A stretch of 64,000 nucleotides of DNA. Source: Phycisphaera sp. (lineage in GTDB: Bacteria; Planctomycetota; Phycisphaerae; Phycisphaerales; UBA1924). Shown one piece after another: positions 40,875 to 50,551 of the stretch; within the stretch, counting starts at the first letter, position 1, and every line of letters begins with the position of its first letter. The notes beneath the pieces are model-generated. The model was not told the DNA's origin and did not search any database. It saw only the letters and a program-made list of their open reading frames with translations. The DNA is taken from positions 2,165,205 to 2,229,204 of the forward strand of contig CP098402.1 in the NCBI GenBank assembly GCA_025916675.1, in the 5' to 3' direction. Position numbers and translations under genes: made by a program.

Positions 40875-42725
40875 TCACGGGCACCCCGCGTCGAAGGCGT
40901 TCTGGAACGCCAGGAAGTCGAAGATCGTGAATTCGCCGTCGCCGTCGAAGTCGGCGGCGGGGTCCATCAGGTCGAAGAGGTTCTGGAAGGCGAGGAAGTC
41001 AAAGATGGTCAGGCTGCCGTCGCCGTCGAGGTCGGCGGGGCAACCGCACTCGGTCGCGATGGGGTCGAACGCGACGGCGCCCTTGGTCGGGTCGTCGGCG
41101 GCGTCGTAGATGCGTTCGGCGATGGCCATGAGGTCGTCGGTGCCCCAGCAGTTGCCCGTGGCGTCGATGCCGACGCGGGCGTCGTTGTAGATGTCATCGC
41201 CGAGGTCCGCCGTGTTGCCCGTAAACCGGTTGCGTAGGTCGCCCTCGGCGGCGAGCGTCGCGGCCTGGAAGGTTCCCAGGGTTACGTTCACGGCGCCGCC
41301 CAGGCGCGCGACGTTGCCCTCGAAGGCGTTGCCGACGACCTCGATCCTGGCGTTGGGCACGACGCCCCCGATGGCCCCGCCGATGTCGGCCGCGTTGCCG
41401 CGGAAGGCATTGGACTCGATGCGCACCACGCCGCCGGGGGTGCTCCCCACGTCGATGCCGCCGCCACGGCCATCGGTCGTGTTGTCGAGAAATTCGTTGT
41501 CGCGTATGACCAGGTCGAGGGTATCGCTGCCCCGGAAGATCCGCACCGCGCCGCCGCTGCGGACGGCCGAGTTGCGCTCGAAGGTATTCCCCGCGACCAC
41601 ACCGCGGGCAATGGCCACGGCCAGGCCGCCGTTGCGGTCGCCATGATTGTCCTCGAACGTGCAGCCGAGGATCTCGACCTCGAACTGGCCGCCAGGCACC
41701 TCGGCCAGGAGCCCCGCTCCCGACGATTGCATGGACGTGTTGCCGATGAACCGGCACCGCTCGACGCGGACCGATCCGCTGGACGCGGCGATCCGCTGCC
41801 GCACGTCGGCCCCGCCGCCCGAGGCCCGGGCGGTGTTGGACAGGAAGTCGCAGTCGATGATCGTCGCGTCGACCGGATCGAGCGCGAGCCCGCCGCCGCC
41901 CACGCTCGAATCGTTCAGCACGTTCTGCTCGAAGAGGCACGCGCGGACGTCCCAGCTGCCCTTGAGGCGGGCGCCCCCGACGCCGTCGTCGCGCGTCGAC
42001 GCCGAGGAGCCGTTGCCCCGGAAGACGCAACGGAGCAGCTCGCCGTTGCCCGGGCTGGTGAATCGGTCCATGACCAGCCCGCCGCTGGCGTTGTCCTCGA
42101 AGTGGCAGTCGTGCAGCACCAGGCGCGACGAGGAGCCCCCCCTGAAACGCATGCCCATGCCCGCATCACGGAAGACCAAGCCCTTCATCCACATGGGCTC
42201 TTCGAGCAGAAAGACGAAGTACACCCCCGATTCCTGGCACCGCTCGATCTCGACGCCCTCAAAGTAATTCGGCGTCGGGCCGACCTCCACCGCGCGCACC
42301 GCCTCGACGATGCGCACGTTCCGGAAGATCGGGCCGCTGACGTACTCGCCCCCGAGCGTGGTGACCGCCGGCACGTCGAGGCTCGAGACCACGCCCTGCC
42401 AATCGCCCACCTCGCCGCTGGCCGACCGCAGCACGATCGCGCTCCCGCCAAGCCCGTCGGCGATGAGGACGCCCAGGCCCGAGTCCAGGGCCGTGCCCGC
42501 CTCGAAGGCGACCTCGACCCCCGGCTCGATGGTCAGCACCGCGCCGCCGATGAGTTCGATGGTTTCTTCGACGGTGTACGGACTCCCGTCCAGCGTCCAG
42601 GTCGTGTCCGTGCTGATCACCCCGCCCACGGTGGTCTGCCCGAGGGCCCGGCCACCGAACGGGCCGGACAGGCCGCCCAGCACCGCCGCCAGCATCACCA
42701 CATACGCCAGAAATCCGCTCCGCAT
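40875..42725 (-). CDS. Secreted right-handed beta-helix protein with dockerin-like C-terminal repeats
   Basis: The 616-residue protein has a signal peptide (FLAYVVMLAAVLGGLSGPFG), a long region of beta-helix rungs with repeated RNA(F/V)xGNxA and CxFxxN phrases (for example NAFRGNAADIGGAIGG, NAFEGNVARLGGAVNV), and a C-terminus with two calcium-binding dockerin-type repeats: DLDGDGSLTIFDFLAFQNLF and DFDGDGEFTIFDFLAFQNAF. The rungs suit a surface adhesin or polysaccharide lyase; no catalytic residues are identifiable. The dockerin-like pair may attach it to a cohesin-like partner, none seen here. Start at 42723-42725 with GGGAGGGCGAG upstream. It converges on the previous operon. Confidence 0.85.
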   Translation of the reverse strand: MRSGFLAYVVMLAAVLGGLSGPFGGRALGQTTVGGVISTDTTWTLDGSPYTVEETIELIGGAVLTIEPGVEVAFEAGTALDSGLGVLIADGLGGSAIVLRSASGEVGDWQGVVSSLDVPAVTTLGGEYVSGPIFRNVRIVEAVRAVEVGPTPNYFEGVEIERCQESGVYFVFLLEEPMWMKGLVFRDAGMGMRFRGGSSSRLVLHDCHFEDNASGGLVMDRFTSPGNGELLRCVFRGNGSSASTRDDGVGGARLKGSWDVRACLFEQNVLNDSSVGGGGLALDPVDATIIDCDFLSNTARASGGGADVRQRIAASSGSVRVERCRFIGNTSMQSSGAGLLAEVPGGQFEVEILGCTFEDNHGDRNGGLAVAIARGVVAGNTFERNSAVRSGGAVRIFRGSDTLDLVIRDNEFLDNTTDGRGGGIDVGSTPGGVVRIESNAFRGNAADIGGAIGGVVPNARIEVVGNAFEGNVARLGGAVNVTLGTFQAATLAAEGDLRNRFTGNTADLGDDIYNDARVGIDATGNCWGTDDLMAIAERIYDAADDPTKGAVAFDPIATECGCPADLDGDGSLTIFDFLAFQNLFDLMDPAADFDGDGEFTIFDFLAFQNAFDAGCP

Positions 42726-42857
42726 CGCTCGCCCTCCCCGCGACGCTGGCCGCGAATGGCCCAGCGTACCCGAAGCGGGCCCCCGACGCAACACGGAATG
42801 GCCCGCGCCAGCCGCTTCTCGGACCATATCCGCCCCCGATAGTCGCGAACCGGCCCG

Positions 42858-43025
42858 CGGTCAGCCGTGACCGGCTCTCGGTCGGCGGGAACCGAGGCTC
42901 GGTCACAGGAGCGCAGCCTTCGGTCACAGCAGCACGAGGCTCGGTCACCGGAGCGCAGCCCTCGGTCACCGCAGCGCGAGGCTCGGTCACAGCAACCCGG
43001 AGCCCGGTCACCGCCGACCGAGCCC
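42858..43025. repeat. Second 21-bp tandem array, eight units, motif CGGTCA
   Basis: Eight consecutive 21-bp units starting CGGTC(A/G) at 42858, 42879, 42900, 42921, 42942, 42963, 42984 and 43005. Units alternate between endings GCGCAGCC(C/T)T and GC(A/G)CGAGGCT. The unit has no similarity to the array at 4515-4850 except its length. On the minus strand it reads as heptapeptides such as AVTEPRA and PVTEGCA. No start or ribosome site favours a gene. Confidence 0.85.
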
Positions 43026-43070
43026 CGGGCTGGCCCGACGAGGCACGGCACGCCCGAGCCCATCCCCCCC

Positions 43071-43152
43071 TCTGCGACCTCTGCGACCTCCGCGACCTCC
43101 GCGACCTCCGCGTTGAAGATCTTGAACGCGGAGGTCGCGGAGGTCACGGAGG
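43071..43152. repeat. 9-bp tandem repeat folded into a long palindrome
   Basis: Four 9-bp units, T(C/T)(T/C)GCGACC, at 43071-43106 lead into TCCGCGTTGAAGATCTTGAA and then the inverted units GCGGAGGTCGCGGAGGTCACGGAGG. The left and right arms are complementary over more than 25 bases. There is no T-run, so it is not a standard terminator. It lies 50 bases before a membrane-protein gene. Confidence 0.8.
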
Positions 43153-43204
43153 ATTGGACGGCTGGCTCCGGGGTGGGGCCATCGCGCCCGCCGTACCATC
43201 CGCC

Positions 43205-43828
43205 GTGTTCGGGTGGCCGTCGAGCCTGGTCTACTTCATCTCGCCGGCGATCGTGCTCGCGGCGGCGGTGTCCATCCTCGCACGTCGAGAGCCGCGGCGC
43301 CCGCCGACGGGCACGATGGGCATGCTCGGCATGCCGGTGGTGTGGGCGTGCGTGGCCTCGCTCATCGGGCACGTGCCGGTGCTCGCGTGGGCGCTGCTAG
43401 GGCCAGCCGACGCCTTCGGATCGATCGCGTTGTTGATCATCGTGCTCGCGGCGGTGCTGATGGCCATCGTGGTCGCGTTGCCGATGGGCGTGGCCTCGCT
43501 CGCCGCCGCACGGCTCGGCGACGCGGCGATCTCCCGCATGATGTGGGCGATGGCCCTGGCCGCCGGTGTCTCCATGATTGTGGGGTACATCATCAGCGAA
43601 GCACTCTTCGCGCACGGCATGCTGCGGGACAACGGGATCGACCTGATCGCGCTCGCCGCGCTGTGCAGCGTCATCGGCGCGAGCGTGGGTGCTCTCGTCG
43701 CGGCACCAACGGCCCACCGGGCCCGGCCATTCACGGATCCGCCACTTGGCATCTGCCCCGACTGCGGCTACGACGCCTCGGGCTTGCTTCGCTGCCCCGA
43801 GTGCGGGGTCAAGATGCCCGAGTCATAG
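43205..43828 (+). CDS. Membrane protein with C-terminal zinc ribbon
   Basis: The 207-residue protein has four or five membrane helices (for example SLVYFISPAIVLAAAVS, ALLIIVLAAVLMAIVVALPM, MALAAGVSMIVGYIISEALF and LIALAALCSVIGASVGALVA) and ends with CPDCGYDASGLLRCPECGVK, a four-cysteine zinc ribbon like those at 12351 and 22123-24168 but on a polytopic membrane part. The start is uncertain: GTG at 43205 (MFGWPSSLVYF) fits the first helix; an upstream TTG at 43154 would extend it by 17 residues inside the palindrome. It converges on the phosphofructokinase gene with seven bases between. Function unknown. Confidence 0.65.
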   Translation: MFGWPSSLVYFISPAIVLAAAVSILARREPRRPPTGTMGMLGMPVVWACVASLIGHVPVLAWALLGPADAFGSIALLIIVLAAVLMAIVVALPMGVASLAAARLGDAAISRMMWAMALAAGVSMIVGYIISEALFAHGMLRDNGIDLIALAALCSVIGASVGALVAAPTAHRARPFTDPPLGICPDCGYDASGLLRCPECGVKMPES

Positions 43829-43835
43829 CGAGCCT

Positions 43836-45068
43836 CTACTCCAACAATTCGAACGGCGGCAACGCCCCCAGCAGCGGCGTGACGTACTGGATGAACTTCT
43901 CGCTCACGTCGTTGTGCCCCTTCATGTACGACTCGGGCATGTGCCGCGTCTTGGCGGCCACGGCCTCCAGCGGCTGGTGGTCGGCCACGCACTCGTAGGC
44001 CTCATTCGGACCGATGGTGCTCTTCCGAACGAGGTTCACCGAGACGCCGGCCTTGCCTTCGGCCGCGAGCTTCGCGGCATGGACGCCCACCATGCGGGCC
44101 TCGCGGGCGTCGACGGGACTGGCGTCGGGGTAGCAGCGCTGCAGGTAGCCCAGCGTGTCGGCCCGGACGCGCAGGGGCGTGCCGCCCTCGGGCGTCAGCT
44201 TGGCTTTGAGCAAACCCGAGAGCTGGTCGCCCAGCGCGCCAGACCCGCTCAGCTGCACGTTCCCGTGCGCATCCTTCTCTTCGCCCATCAGCAGCGCGCC
44301 GATCGACACGCCGTCCTTGTCTTGGATGCCCTCGCTCACGGCGATGTGGCAGCGCCCGAGCCGGTCGTAGACCTCGGCCACGTCCTGGATGAAGCGGTCG
44401 GTGATGAACGGCACTTCGGGAACGTAGACGAGATGCGGCCCCGCGTGCTCCTCGTGCCGAGCCGCAGCGGCGGCGGCGGTCAGAAAGCCCGCGTGCCGGC
44501 CCATGACAATATTAATCTTAATGCCCGGCAGGGCGGCGTTGTCCATGCCGTCGGCCATGTGCGCCAACGCAACGAAACGCGCGGCCGACGCGTAGCCGGG
44601 CGTGTGGTCGTTGCCCTCAAGATCGTTGTCCACCGTCTTGGGAACATGGATGCATCGCAGGTCGTAGCTGGCCGCCTTGGCCGCCTCGCTCACGATGCGG
44701 CAGGTGTCGCTGCTGTCGTTGCCGCCGATATAGAAGAAGTACCGTGCGTCGAGGGTCTTGCAGCTCTCGAAGATGCGGCCGCAGTACGACGCGTCGGGCT
44801 TGTCGCGCGTGCTGCCCAGGGCCGCGCTGGGGGTGTGCGAGACCCGGTCGAGCATGACCTGATCGATATCGGTCAGGTCGGTCACGCGGCCCTCGGTCAG
44901 CCCCCGCACGCCGTTGCGCATGCCCAGGATCTTCGTGGCATGGCCGGTCTTGTGCAGGCCGTGCCTGAGCCCCTCGACGACGCCCACCAGCGATTGGTTG
45001 ATGACCGCCGTGGGCCCTCCAGACTGACCAATCACCGCCGTGCCCTTGGGAAGATCTGCCTGCGCCAA
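43836..45068 (-). CDS. Pyrophosphate-type 6-phosphofructokinase
   Basis: The 410-residue protein is a phosphofructokinase: IGQSGGPTAVINQSL (nucleotide/PPi loop), YIGGNDSSDT, VPKTVDND, and MGRHAGFLTAAAA with the substrate-binding region. At the two positions that give ATP enzymes GGDGS and PGTIDND, this protein has Asp (GGNDS) and Lys (PKTVDND), the pattern of PPi-dependent enzymes; the residue before that Asp is Asn rather than the usual Asp. It phosphorylates fructose 6-phosphate reversibly in glycolysis. The start is a TTG at 45066-45068 with GGAGG upstream. Alone on its strand and divergent from mnmA. Confidence 0.88.
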   Translation of the reverse strand: MAQADLPKGTAVIGQSGGPTAVINQSLVGVVEGLRHGLHKTGHATKILGMRNGVRGLTEGRVTDLTDIDQVMLDRVSHTPSAALGSTRDKPDASYCGRIFESCKTLDARYFFYIGGNDSSDTCRIVSEAAKAASYDLRCIHVPKTVDNDLEGNDHTPGYASAARFVALAHMADGMDNAALPGIKINIVMGRHAGFLTAAAAAARHEEHAGPHLVYVPEVPFITDRFIQDVAEVYDRLGRCHIAVSEGIQDKDGVSIGALLMGEEKDAHGNVQLSGSGALGDQLSGLLKAKLTPEGGTPLRVRADTLGYLQRCYPDASPVDAREARMVGVHAAKLAAEGKAGVSVNLVRKSTIGPNEAYECVADHQPLEAVAAKTRHMPESYMKGHNDVSEKFIQYVTPLLGALPPFELLE

Positions 45069-45172
45069 CGCTCGCCTCCGCTCTCAATCTCGCTTGCCGT
45101 TCGGGTTCGATTCGTGATCAGAAGGGCATTGTTGGCCCGGCCCCGGGTTCACGCGTTCCTCTACAATGGCCG

Positions 45173-46345
45173 GTGCCGACAGAGATCCCAGCCCATGTCC
45201 TCGAATCCATCCCCCCCGCCGACGGCCGCAAGGCCCTCGTGGCGATGTCGGGCGGGGTCGATTCGTCCGTCGCCGCCGCAGCCATGGTGCAGGCCGGCTG
45301 GGATGTAGTCGGCTGCTTCATGCGCCTGGGCTCGCCCGACGAGGACCTCGACGCCGAGGGCACCCGCATCGGCCACCGCGGCTGCTGCTCGGTCGGCGAC
45401 GCCCACGACGCGAGGTTGGTCGCCGCCGACCTGGGCATCCCGCTGTACGTGTGCAACTTCCGCGACGACTTCGGCCGCATCATCGATTACTTCGTCGACG
45501 CCTACGCCCAGGGTCGCACGCCCAACCCCTGCGTGCGTTGCAACGACTGGCTGAAGTTCGGCAAGCTCCATAGCTACGCAAAAAGCGTGGGCGCCTCGGT
45601 GGTCGTCAGCGGCCACTACGCCCGCGTCGACCGCTCGGGTCCCACGACCCGGTTCCTGCGCGGCCGCGACCACGCCAAGGACCAGTCGTACGTCCTCTTC
45701 GGCGCACCACAAGATCGCTTGGCCGAGATGGTGCTGCCCATCGGCGAGTTCGAGACCAAGGCCGAGGTGCGCGACGCCGCCCAGGCCCTTAGCATGAACG
45801 TCGCCAGCAAGCCAGACAGCCAAGAGATCTGCTTCGTGCCCGACGACGACTATGCGGGCCTGGTCGAACGCCGCCGGCCCGAGCTCGCCGCCGCGGGCTC
45901 GGTGCTGACCCTCGACGGCAAGCCCCTGGGCGACCACGCCGGCCAGCACCGCTACACCATCGGCCAGCGCCGCGGCCTGGGCATCGCCGCCGCCGACCCG
46001 CTGTACGTGGTCTCGAAGGATCCCGCAGCAAACACCGTCACCGTCGGCCCGGCCGACGCATTGCACTGCGCCGCCGTCGAGGTTGGCGAAGCCAATTGGC
46101 TCGGGCCCAAGCCGGAAGACGGCTCGACCGTGCTCGTGCGCTACCGCGCCCACGGATACGAGTGTTCCGCCCGTATCACGCACCTGCCCGACGGCGATCG
46201 CTCGACACCCTCCGGCCGGTCCGGCCGCTTCGCCCTGGAGTTCGAACAGCCCCAGCGGGCCATCGCCCCGGGCCAGGCGGCCGTGCTCTACGACACAAAA
46301 AACCCCGATCTCGTGCTCGGCGGCGGCTGGATCGAATCGGCCTGA
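45173..46345 (+). CDS. mnmA: tRNA 2-thiouridine(34) synthase MnmA
   Basis: The 390-residue enzyme has the PP-loop MSGGVDSSVAAA, the catalytic Cys pair in TPNPCVRCNDW and DSQEICFVPDDDY, and the MnmA-specific GQHRYTIGQRRGLGI and C-terminal beta-barrel. With sulphur donors it thiolates U34 in tRNA-Lys, -Glu and -Gln. It also contains the RGRDHAKDQSYVLF phrase of the family. Start at GTG 45173 (MPTEIPAHVLES); no ATG is closer. The gene stands alone, separated from the following NRPS by 123 bases. Confidence 0.95.
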   Translation: MPTEIPAHVLESIPPADGRKALVAMSGGVDSSVAAAAMVQAGWDVVGCFMRLGSPDEDLDAEGTRIGHRGCCSVGDAHDARLVAADLGIPLYVCNFRDDFGRIIDYFVDAYAQGRTPNPCVRCNDWLKFGKLHSYAKSVGASVVVSGHYARVDRSGPTTRFLRGRDHAKDQSYVLFGAPQDRLAEMVLPIGEFETKAEVRDAAQALSMNVASKPDSQEICFVPDDDYAGLVERRRPELAAAGSVLTLDGKPLGDHAGQHRYTIGQRRGLGIAAADPLYVVSKDPAANTVTVGPADALHCAAVEVGEANWLGPKPEDGSTVLVRYRAHGYECSARITHLPDGDRSTPSGRSGRFALEFEQPQRAIAPGQAAVLYDTKNPDLVLGGGWIESA

Positions 46346-46468
46346 CCCGCCGGAGCGAATCGGCCCATACGACGCCCGGTTCGGCCGGATTTGGCCAAGG
46401 TGGGCCGACAAATCGTCCGAATATGTTGTACGGCTCCCCACGCTCGCATCCTTTTGTGTTGAGGTCCC

Positions 46469-49400
46469 ATGCCCCCCGGCGGCACCATTGTCTACCACCT
46501 TGAGCGAGCCATGGCGCAGCACGCCCGGCGTGTCGCCATCGAGGAGTGGCCAACTGGCCGGACGCTGACGTACGCCCAGCTCGACGCGGCGAGCCGAACC
46601 CTGGCCGCTCGCCTCGCGCGCGAGGGCATCGGGCCCGGCTCTCTGGTGCCGCTGGTGATGCCGCGCTGCGCAGGCTACCTCGTCGCCGTCGTCGCCATCC
46701 TCCGCCGCGGCGCGGCGTACGCACCCATCGACCCTGCCGCACCCCGCCGCGAGGCCATGCTCGAACCGCTGGGTTCCCCGGTTGTCGTCGGGCAAGAACC
46801 CGGCATGCTCGACCCGGCCAGCGTGGCCGACTCGGGTGAACCAAGTGGCTCGCCCGAAGCCGACACCAACCCCGACGCTCCGGCGTACGTCATGTACACC
46901 AGCGGCACAACGGGCACGCCCAAGGGCGTTGTCGTCCCGCATCGGGCCGTCGTGCGCCTCGTCATCGATACCGACTTCGCGAGCTTCGGCCCCCACCACC
47001 GCTGGGGCGTCATGAGCGCGGTGGCCTTCGACGCGTCCACGCTCGAGATCTGGGGCGCCCTGCTGCACGGCGGCTGTTGTGTCGTCCAGACCATGCCGGT
47101 GCCGAGCCTCGAGGACCTTGCCGACTACCTCACCAAGGGCCGCGTGAGCGACACCTGGCTCACCGCCTCGCTCTTCAATGCGATGGTCGACGAGCACCCG
47201 ACCGCGATGGCGGGCATGGGCCAGCTCCTCACCGGTGGCGAACGCGAGAGCGTCCCCCATATCAGGCGTTTCAAGGCCAGATGCCCGGACGTCAGGCTCA
47301 TCCACGGCTACGGCCCGACCGAGAACACGACCTTCAGCCTGTGCCACACGATCTCCGACGAAGACGCCCGGGGCGATCGCATCCCCATCGGCACGCCGAT
47401 CAGCGGGAGCACGATTCGGATCGTTGAACCCGGCGCTCCCGCCGATTCGCCAACGCAGCCGCTCAGCGAGGGCGAACTCATCGTCGGTGGCGCGGGGTTG
47501 GCGTTGGGCTACCTCAACGACGAAGCCCGAACCGCAGAGAAGTTCCCCATCGATTCCGACGGCCAGCGTTGGTACCGAACCGGTGACCTCGTCCGCATGC
47601 GCGAGGATGGTGCCGCAGTGTTCGTGGGCCGCGTCGATCGCCAGGCCAAGATCCGCGGCCACCGCGTTGAACCCGACGGTGTCGAGAGCGAATTGGCCGC
47701 GTGCCACGGCGTCGATCAGGCCGCCGTCGCGGTTACGGGCGACTCGGCGGAAACGCGGCGCATGATCGCGTTCTTCGTGCCATCTGCCAATGCCACCACG
47801 GCGATCGTGCGCGACCAGCTCGCCGAGCGCCTCCCACCCACGATGATACCCGAGCGGTTCATCGCCATCGACACCATGCCCATCGGCACCACGGGCAAGG
47901 CCGATCGCAACGCATTACTCGCCCAACTCAGGAGCCAAGCACCGCGGCATCCGCAACACGCATCGACCGACACCCAGGCACGATTGATCGACCTCTTCTC
48001 TCGGCGGCTGAACCACGCCGTCGCCGCACATGAACGCTTCCAGGACGCCGGCGGCCACTCGCTGCTGGCCATGCGTCTGGCTGCCGACGTGCGCCGCGAG
48101 TTCGGCGTGGCGCTGCCCGCCGCCGAGATCCTCCGCCGGCAGACGATCGCAAGCATCGCTGACTTGGTCGACGAGTTACCACCCGCCAGCGACGAACGCT
48201 CCGATAACGCAATCGATCCCGTTGGCGACATCCGACGCCGTGCCAGCCTCGAGCACGCCCGCGACGCCACGGCCGGTGCCATGCTCGTGCATCACGCGTG
48301 GCACCTGTCCACCGCCATGGACACCGATCGCCTCCGCGCGGCGTGGCTCGCGCTGCTCGACCGACACGACGCCCTACGCACCAGCGTCGCCTTCACCGAC
48401 ACCGGCCCGATGCTCGCCGAACACGATCCACACCGGGCCGATGTGTTCCACGCCGAACACGACCGCCTCGCCGCGCCAGACGGTGGCGATCCGTCCGTCC
48501 GCGCCGCCGCGCTCCGCACCATCGGCCCCGATGACCCACCAGCACGCATGCACGTCTGGGACGTGAGCGATGGCTCGCAACTCGTGCTCATGGTGTTCCA
48601 CCACGCCGCCATCGACGAGTGGTCGCTCGACATCATCACCGATGAACTCGACAAGTTGCTTGCCGGTGCGCCATTGCCCGCTGCCCAGCCATACACCACC
48701 TTTGTGCGCGCCGAGAGCATGATGCGCAGCGATAACTTGGCCTCAGATCTCGCAGAGCGCATCGCCCGCGGCCACCCCCCCACCGCCGATCTGCCGCCCG
48801 CGGGCCCGCAGCCCGGCTTGAATCACCTGATTTCTGATCCGGCGTTGACGACCGAGGCGCTGGACACTCGTGCCGCACAACTTGGCGTGGGCCCGGCCGC
48901 TCTGGCCGCGGCCGCACTCGGCATCGCGCTCCGCGAGCGCTACGGCCCACCAGGACGGTGGATCATGTCGCCCTTCGCCCGCCGCCCCAGCGACACACTC
49001 CAGCGTGTTGTTGGCTGCTGCCTCGACATGCGGTTGATCGAAGCCGCCGGTGAGGACTTCGCCTCGGTAACGCACACCCTGCACCAGCAGATGCTCGCCG
49101 CCCAGGAGAGCAACACCCTGCCACTCGAGTCGCTGATCGATGTCGTCCGCGGGTCCGATTCGGCGCGCGCGGACGATGCGACGCGCTTCGGGCTCACCTA
49201 TCGCCACATCGACGACGCGCCCCGCCCGTTGGGTGAGACCACGGCGGTGCCAATCGATATAGGCGTCTCTGCTGCTCGTTTCGGATTGTGCCTGCATGTG
49301 GAACGGCGATCGGCCGGGCTGCGCGTATGGCTCGAAGCATCGCAGTCCCACTTCACAACCGAATCGCTCGACCAGCTCTCATCGCGCATCGTTGATATCC

Positions 49401-50551
49401 TGCTCGATCGCTCGACAAGCCCAGACACCTCCACGCCGCGAGCATCAATCGCGACGAGCAACACCACCGAACCAATCGGTTCGATCCACGAACGGCACGA
49501 GCTCGCCCACCTCTGGCACGACCTTTTAGGTGTTCACCCGGACAAGAACAGCAACTTCTTCCATGGCGGCGGAACAAGCCTTCTCGCGATGCGGATGGCC
49601 GCGGCTATCCACAAGCGTCTTGGCCGGAAGTTGATGCTGAACCAGTTCCTCCGCCGCCCCACCTTTGATGGGTTGGTGCAGAGCATTCGCGACGACATCG
49701 AGCATCCGTTTGCCGAATTCTCCACAACCGATGCCGGCGAATGTCGATCGGACACACCATGGTGCGTCGCGATCCCGGGTTCTGCCGGTCGTGCGATCGA
49801 TTTCTATCGGTTCTGGTCAGAGCTGGACAAGAACGGTACGCCCGCGATGGACATGCTCGCCTTTGACCTGGCCACGATCGCGCTGGGCGAAGCGACAACG
49901 TTCGACCCCAAGCGTTTTTTTGCTCGGTTCACCGCGCTCACGCACTCGTACGCCATCACGAACGAACGACGCGGCCCACTGACCATCATGGGTTATTCAC
50001 TCGGCGGGTTGGTGGCGCTCGACATGGCCAACAAGCTCGCCCAGCTCGGCCACACGATCGACCGGGTCGTGCTGCTCGACGCGTACGCGCCGCCATATCT
50101 CAGTCGCACACCCGCGTGGTATCTGGGCAAGATCAACGCGCGAGTCCGGCAGTTTGGCAGACCCAGAATACCCACGCACAAGGCCAAGGCGCAACACGCC
50201 AGCGGCGACGCCCACGCCGCGGAAGCCAGCCGAGCAGCATGGCAGAGCATTCACGGCCAGCTTGTTCGGTGGTCGCCGCCAACATTGGATATCCCGACCA
50301 CGCTCATACGATCCGGCCCGGCATGGAAGCACGTACGCCCGGTCCGTCGCGCGGCAACAAACGGACTCGGACGGGCCCTTCGTGGGCCCGTTGATATCCG
50401 TGTGCTCGACGTTGAACACCTAGCCATGCTGACATCTGGCGCGGACCGACTCGCCAATGAGTTGCAAGACCTGCTCACAACCCAAACCACTGCCCCTACA
50501 CCCGGATTACGCGAGAACCAGCCGTCGCCCATCGCGCGTCTCCCGGACTGA
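46469..50551 (+). CDS. Nonribosomal peptide synthetase, order A-T-C-T-TE
   Basis: The 1360-residue protein has an adenylation domain with [13 protein letters not shown] (from Y143), [15 protein letters not shown] (281), YRTGDL (369), [15 protein letters not shown] and Lys477 in GKADRN; a first carrier domain with GGHSL (Ser531); a condensation domain with HHAAIDE (His711; usually HHxxxDG); a second carrier domain with GGTSL (Ser1037); and a thioesterase with GYSLGG (Ser1177) and EHLAML near the end. The Asp of FDAS indicates an amino acid substrate. There is one A domain for two carrier domains, so the second must be loaded by the same domain or in trans; product, by inference, a dipeptide-like or cyclic small molecule. 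ATG 46469 has GAGG five bases upstream. No transporter, regulator or phosphopantetheinyl transferase is nearby. It overlaps the convergent pdeM end by 56 bases. Confidence 0.9.
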   Translation: MPPGGTIVYHLERAMAQHARRVAIEEWPTGRTLTYAQLDAASRTLAARLAREGIGPGSLVPLVMPRCAGYLVAVVAILRRGAAYAPIDPAAPRREAMLEPLGSPVVVGQEPGMLDPASVADSGEPSGSPEADTNPDAPAYVMYTSGTTGTPKGVVVPHRAVVRLVIDTDFASFGPHHRWGVMSAVAFDASTLEIWGALLHGGCCVVQTMPVPSLEDLADYLTKGRVSDTWLTASLFNAMVDEHPTAMAGMGQLLTGGERESVPHIRRFKARCPDVRLIHGYGPTENTTFSLCHTISDEDARGDRIPIGTPISGSTIRIVEPGAPADSPTQPLSEGELIVGGAGLALGYLNDEARTAEKFPIDSDGQRWYRTGDLVRMREDGAAVFVGRVDRQAKIRGHRVEPDGVESELAACHGVDQAAVAVTGDSAETRRMIAFFVPSANATTAIVRDQLAERLPPTMIPERFIAIDTMPIGTTGKADRNALLAQLRSQAPRHPQHASTDTQARLIDLFSRRLNHAVAAHERFQDAGGHSLLAMRLAADVRREFGVALPAAEILRRQTIASIADLVDELPPASDERSDNAIDPVGDIRRRASLEHARDATAGAMLVHHAWHLSTAMDTDRLRAAWLALLDRHDALRTSVAFTDTGPMLAEHDPHRADVFHAEHDRLAAPDGGDPSVRAAALRTIGPDDPPARMHVWDVSDGSQLVLMVFHHAAIDEWSLDIITDELDKLLAGAPLPAAQPYTTFVRAESMMRSDNLASDLAERIARGHPPTADLPPAGPQPGLNHLISDPALTTEALDTRAAQLGVGPAALAAAALGIALRERYGPPGRWIMSPFARRPSDTLQRVVGCCLDMRLIEAAGEDFASVTHTLHQQMLAAQESNTLPLESLIDVVRGSDSARADDATRFGLTYRHIDDAPRPLGETTAVPIDIGVSAARFGLCLHVERRSAGLRVWLEASQSHFTTESLDQLSSRIVDILLDRSTSPDTSTPRASIATSNTTEPIGSIHERHELAHLWHDLLGVHPDKNSNFFHGGGTSLLAMRMAAAIHKRLGRKLMLNQFLRRPTFDGLVQSIRDDIEHPFAEFSTTDAGECRSDTPWCVAIPGSAGRAIDFYRFWSELDKNGTPAMDMLAFDLATIALGEATTFDPKRFFARFTALTHSYAITNERRGPLTIMGYSLGGLVALDMANKLAQLGHTIDRVVLLDAYAPPYLSRTPAWYLGKINARVRQFGRPRIPTHKAKAQHASGDAHAAEASRAAWQSIHGQLVRWSPPTLDIPTTLIRSGPAWKHVRPVRRAATNGLGRALRGPVDIRVLDVEHLAMLTSGADRLANELQDLLTTQTTAPTPGLRENQPSPIARLPD

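Noticed and set aside
45095-45125. GGGTTCGATTC resembling a tRNA T-loop near the mnmA start
   Set aside because: No complementary T-stem, acceptor stem or anticodon arm could be drawn around it.
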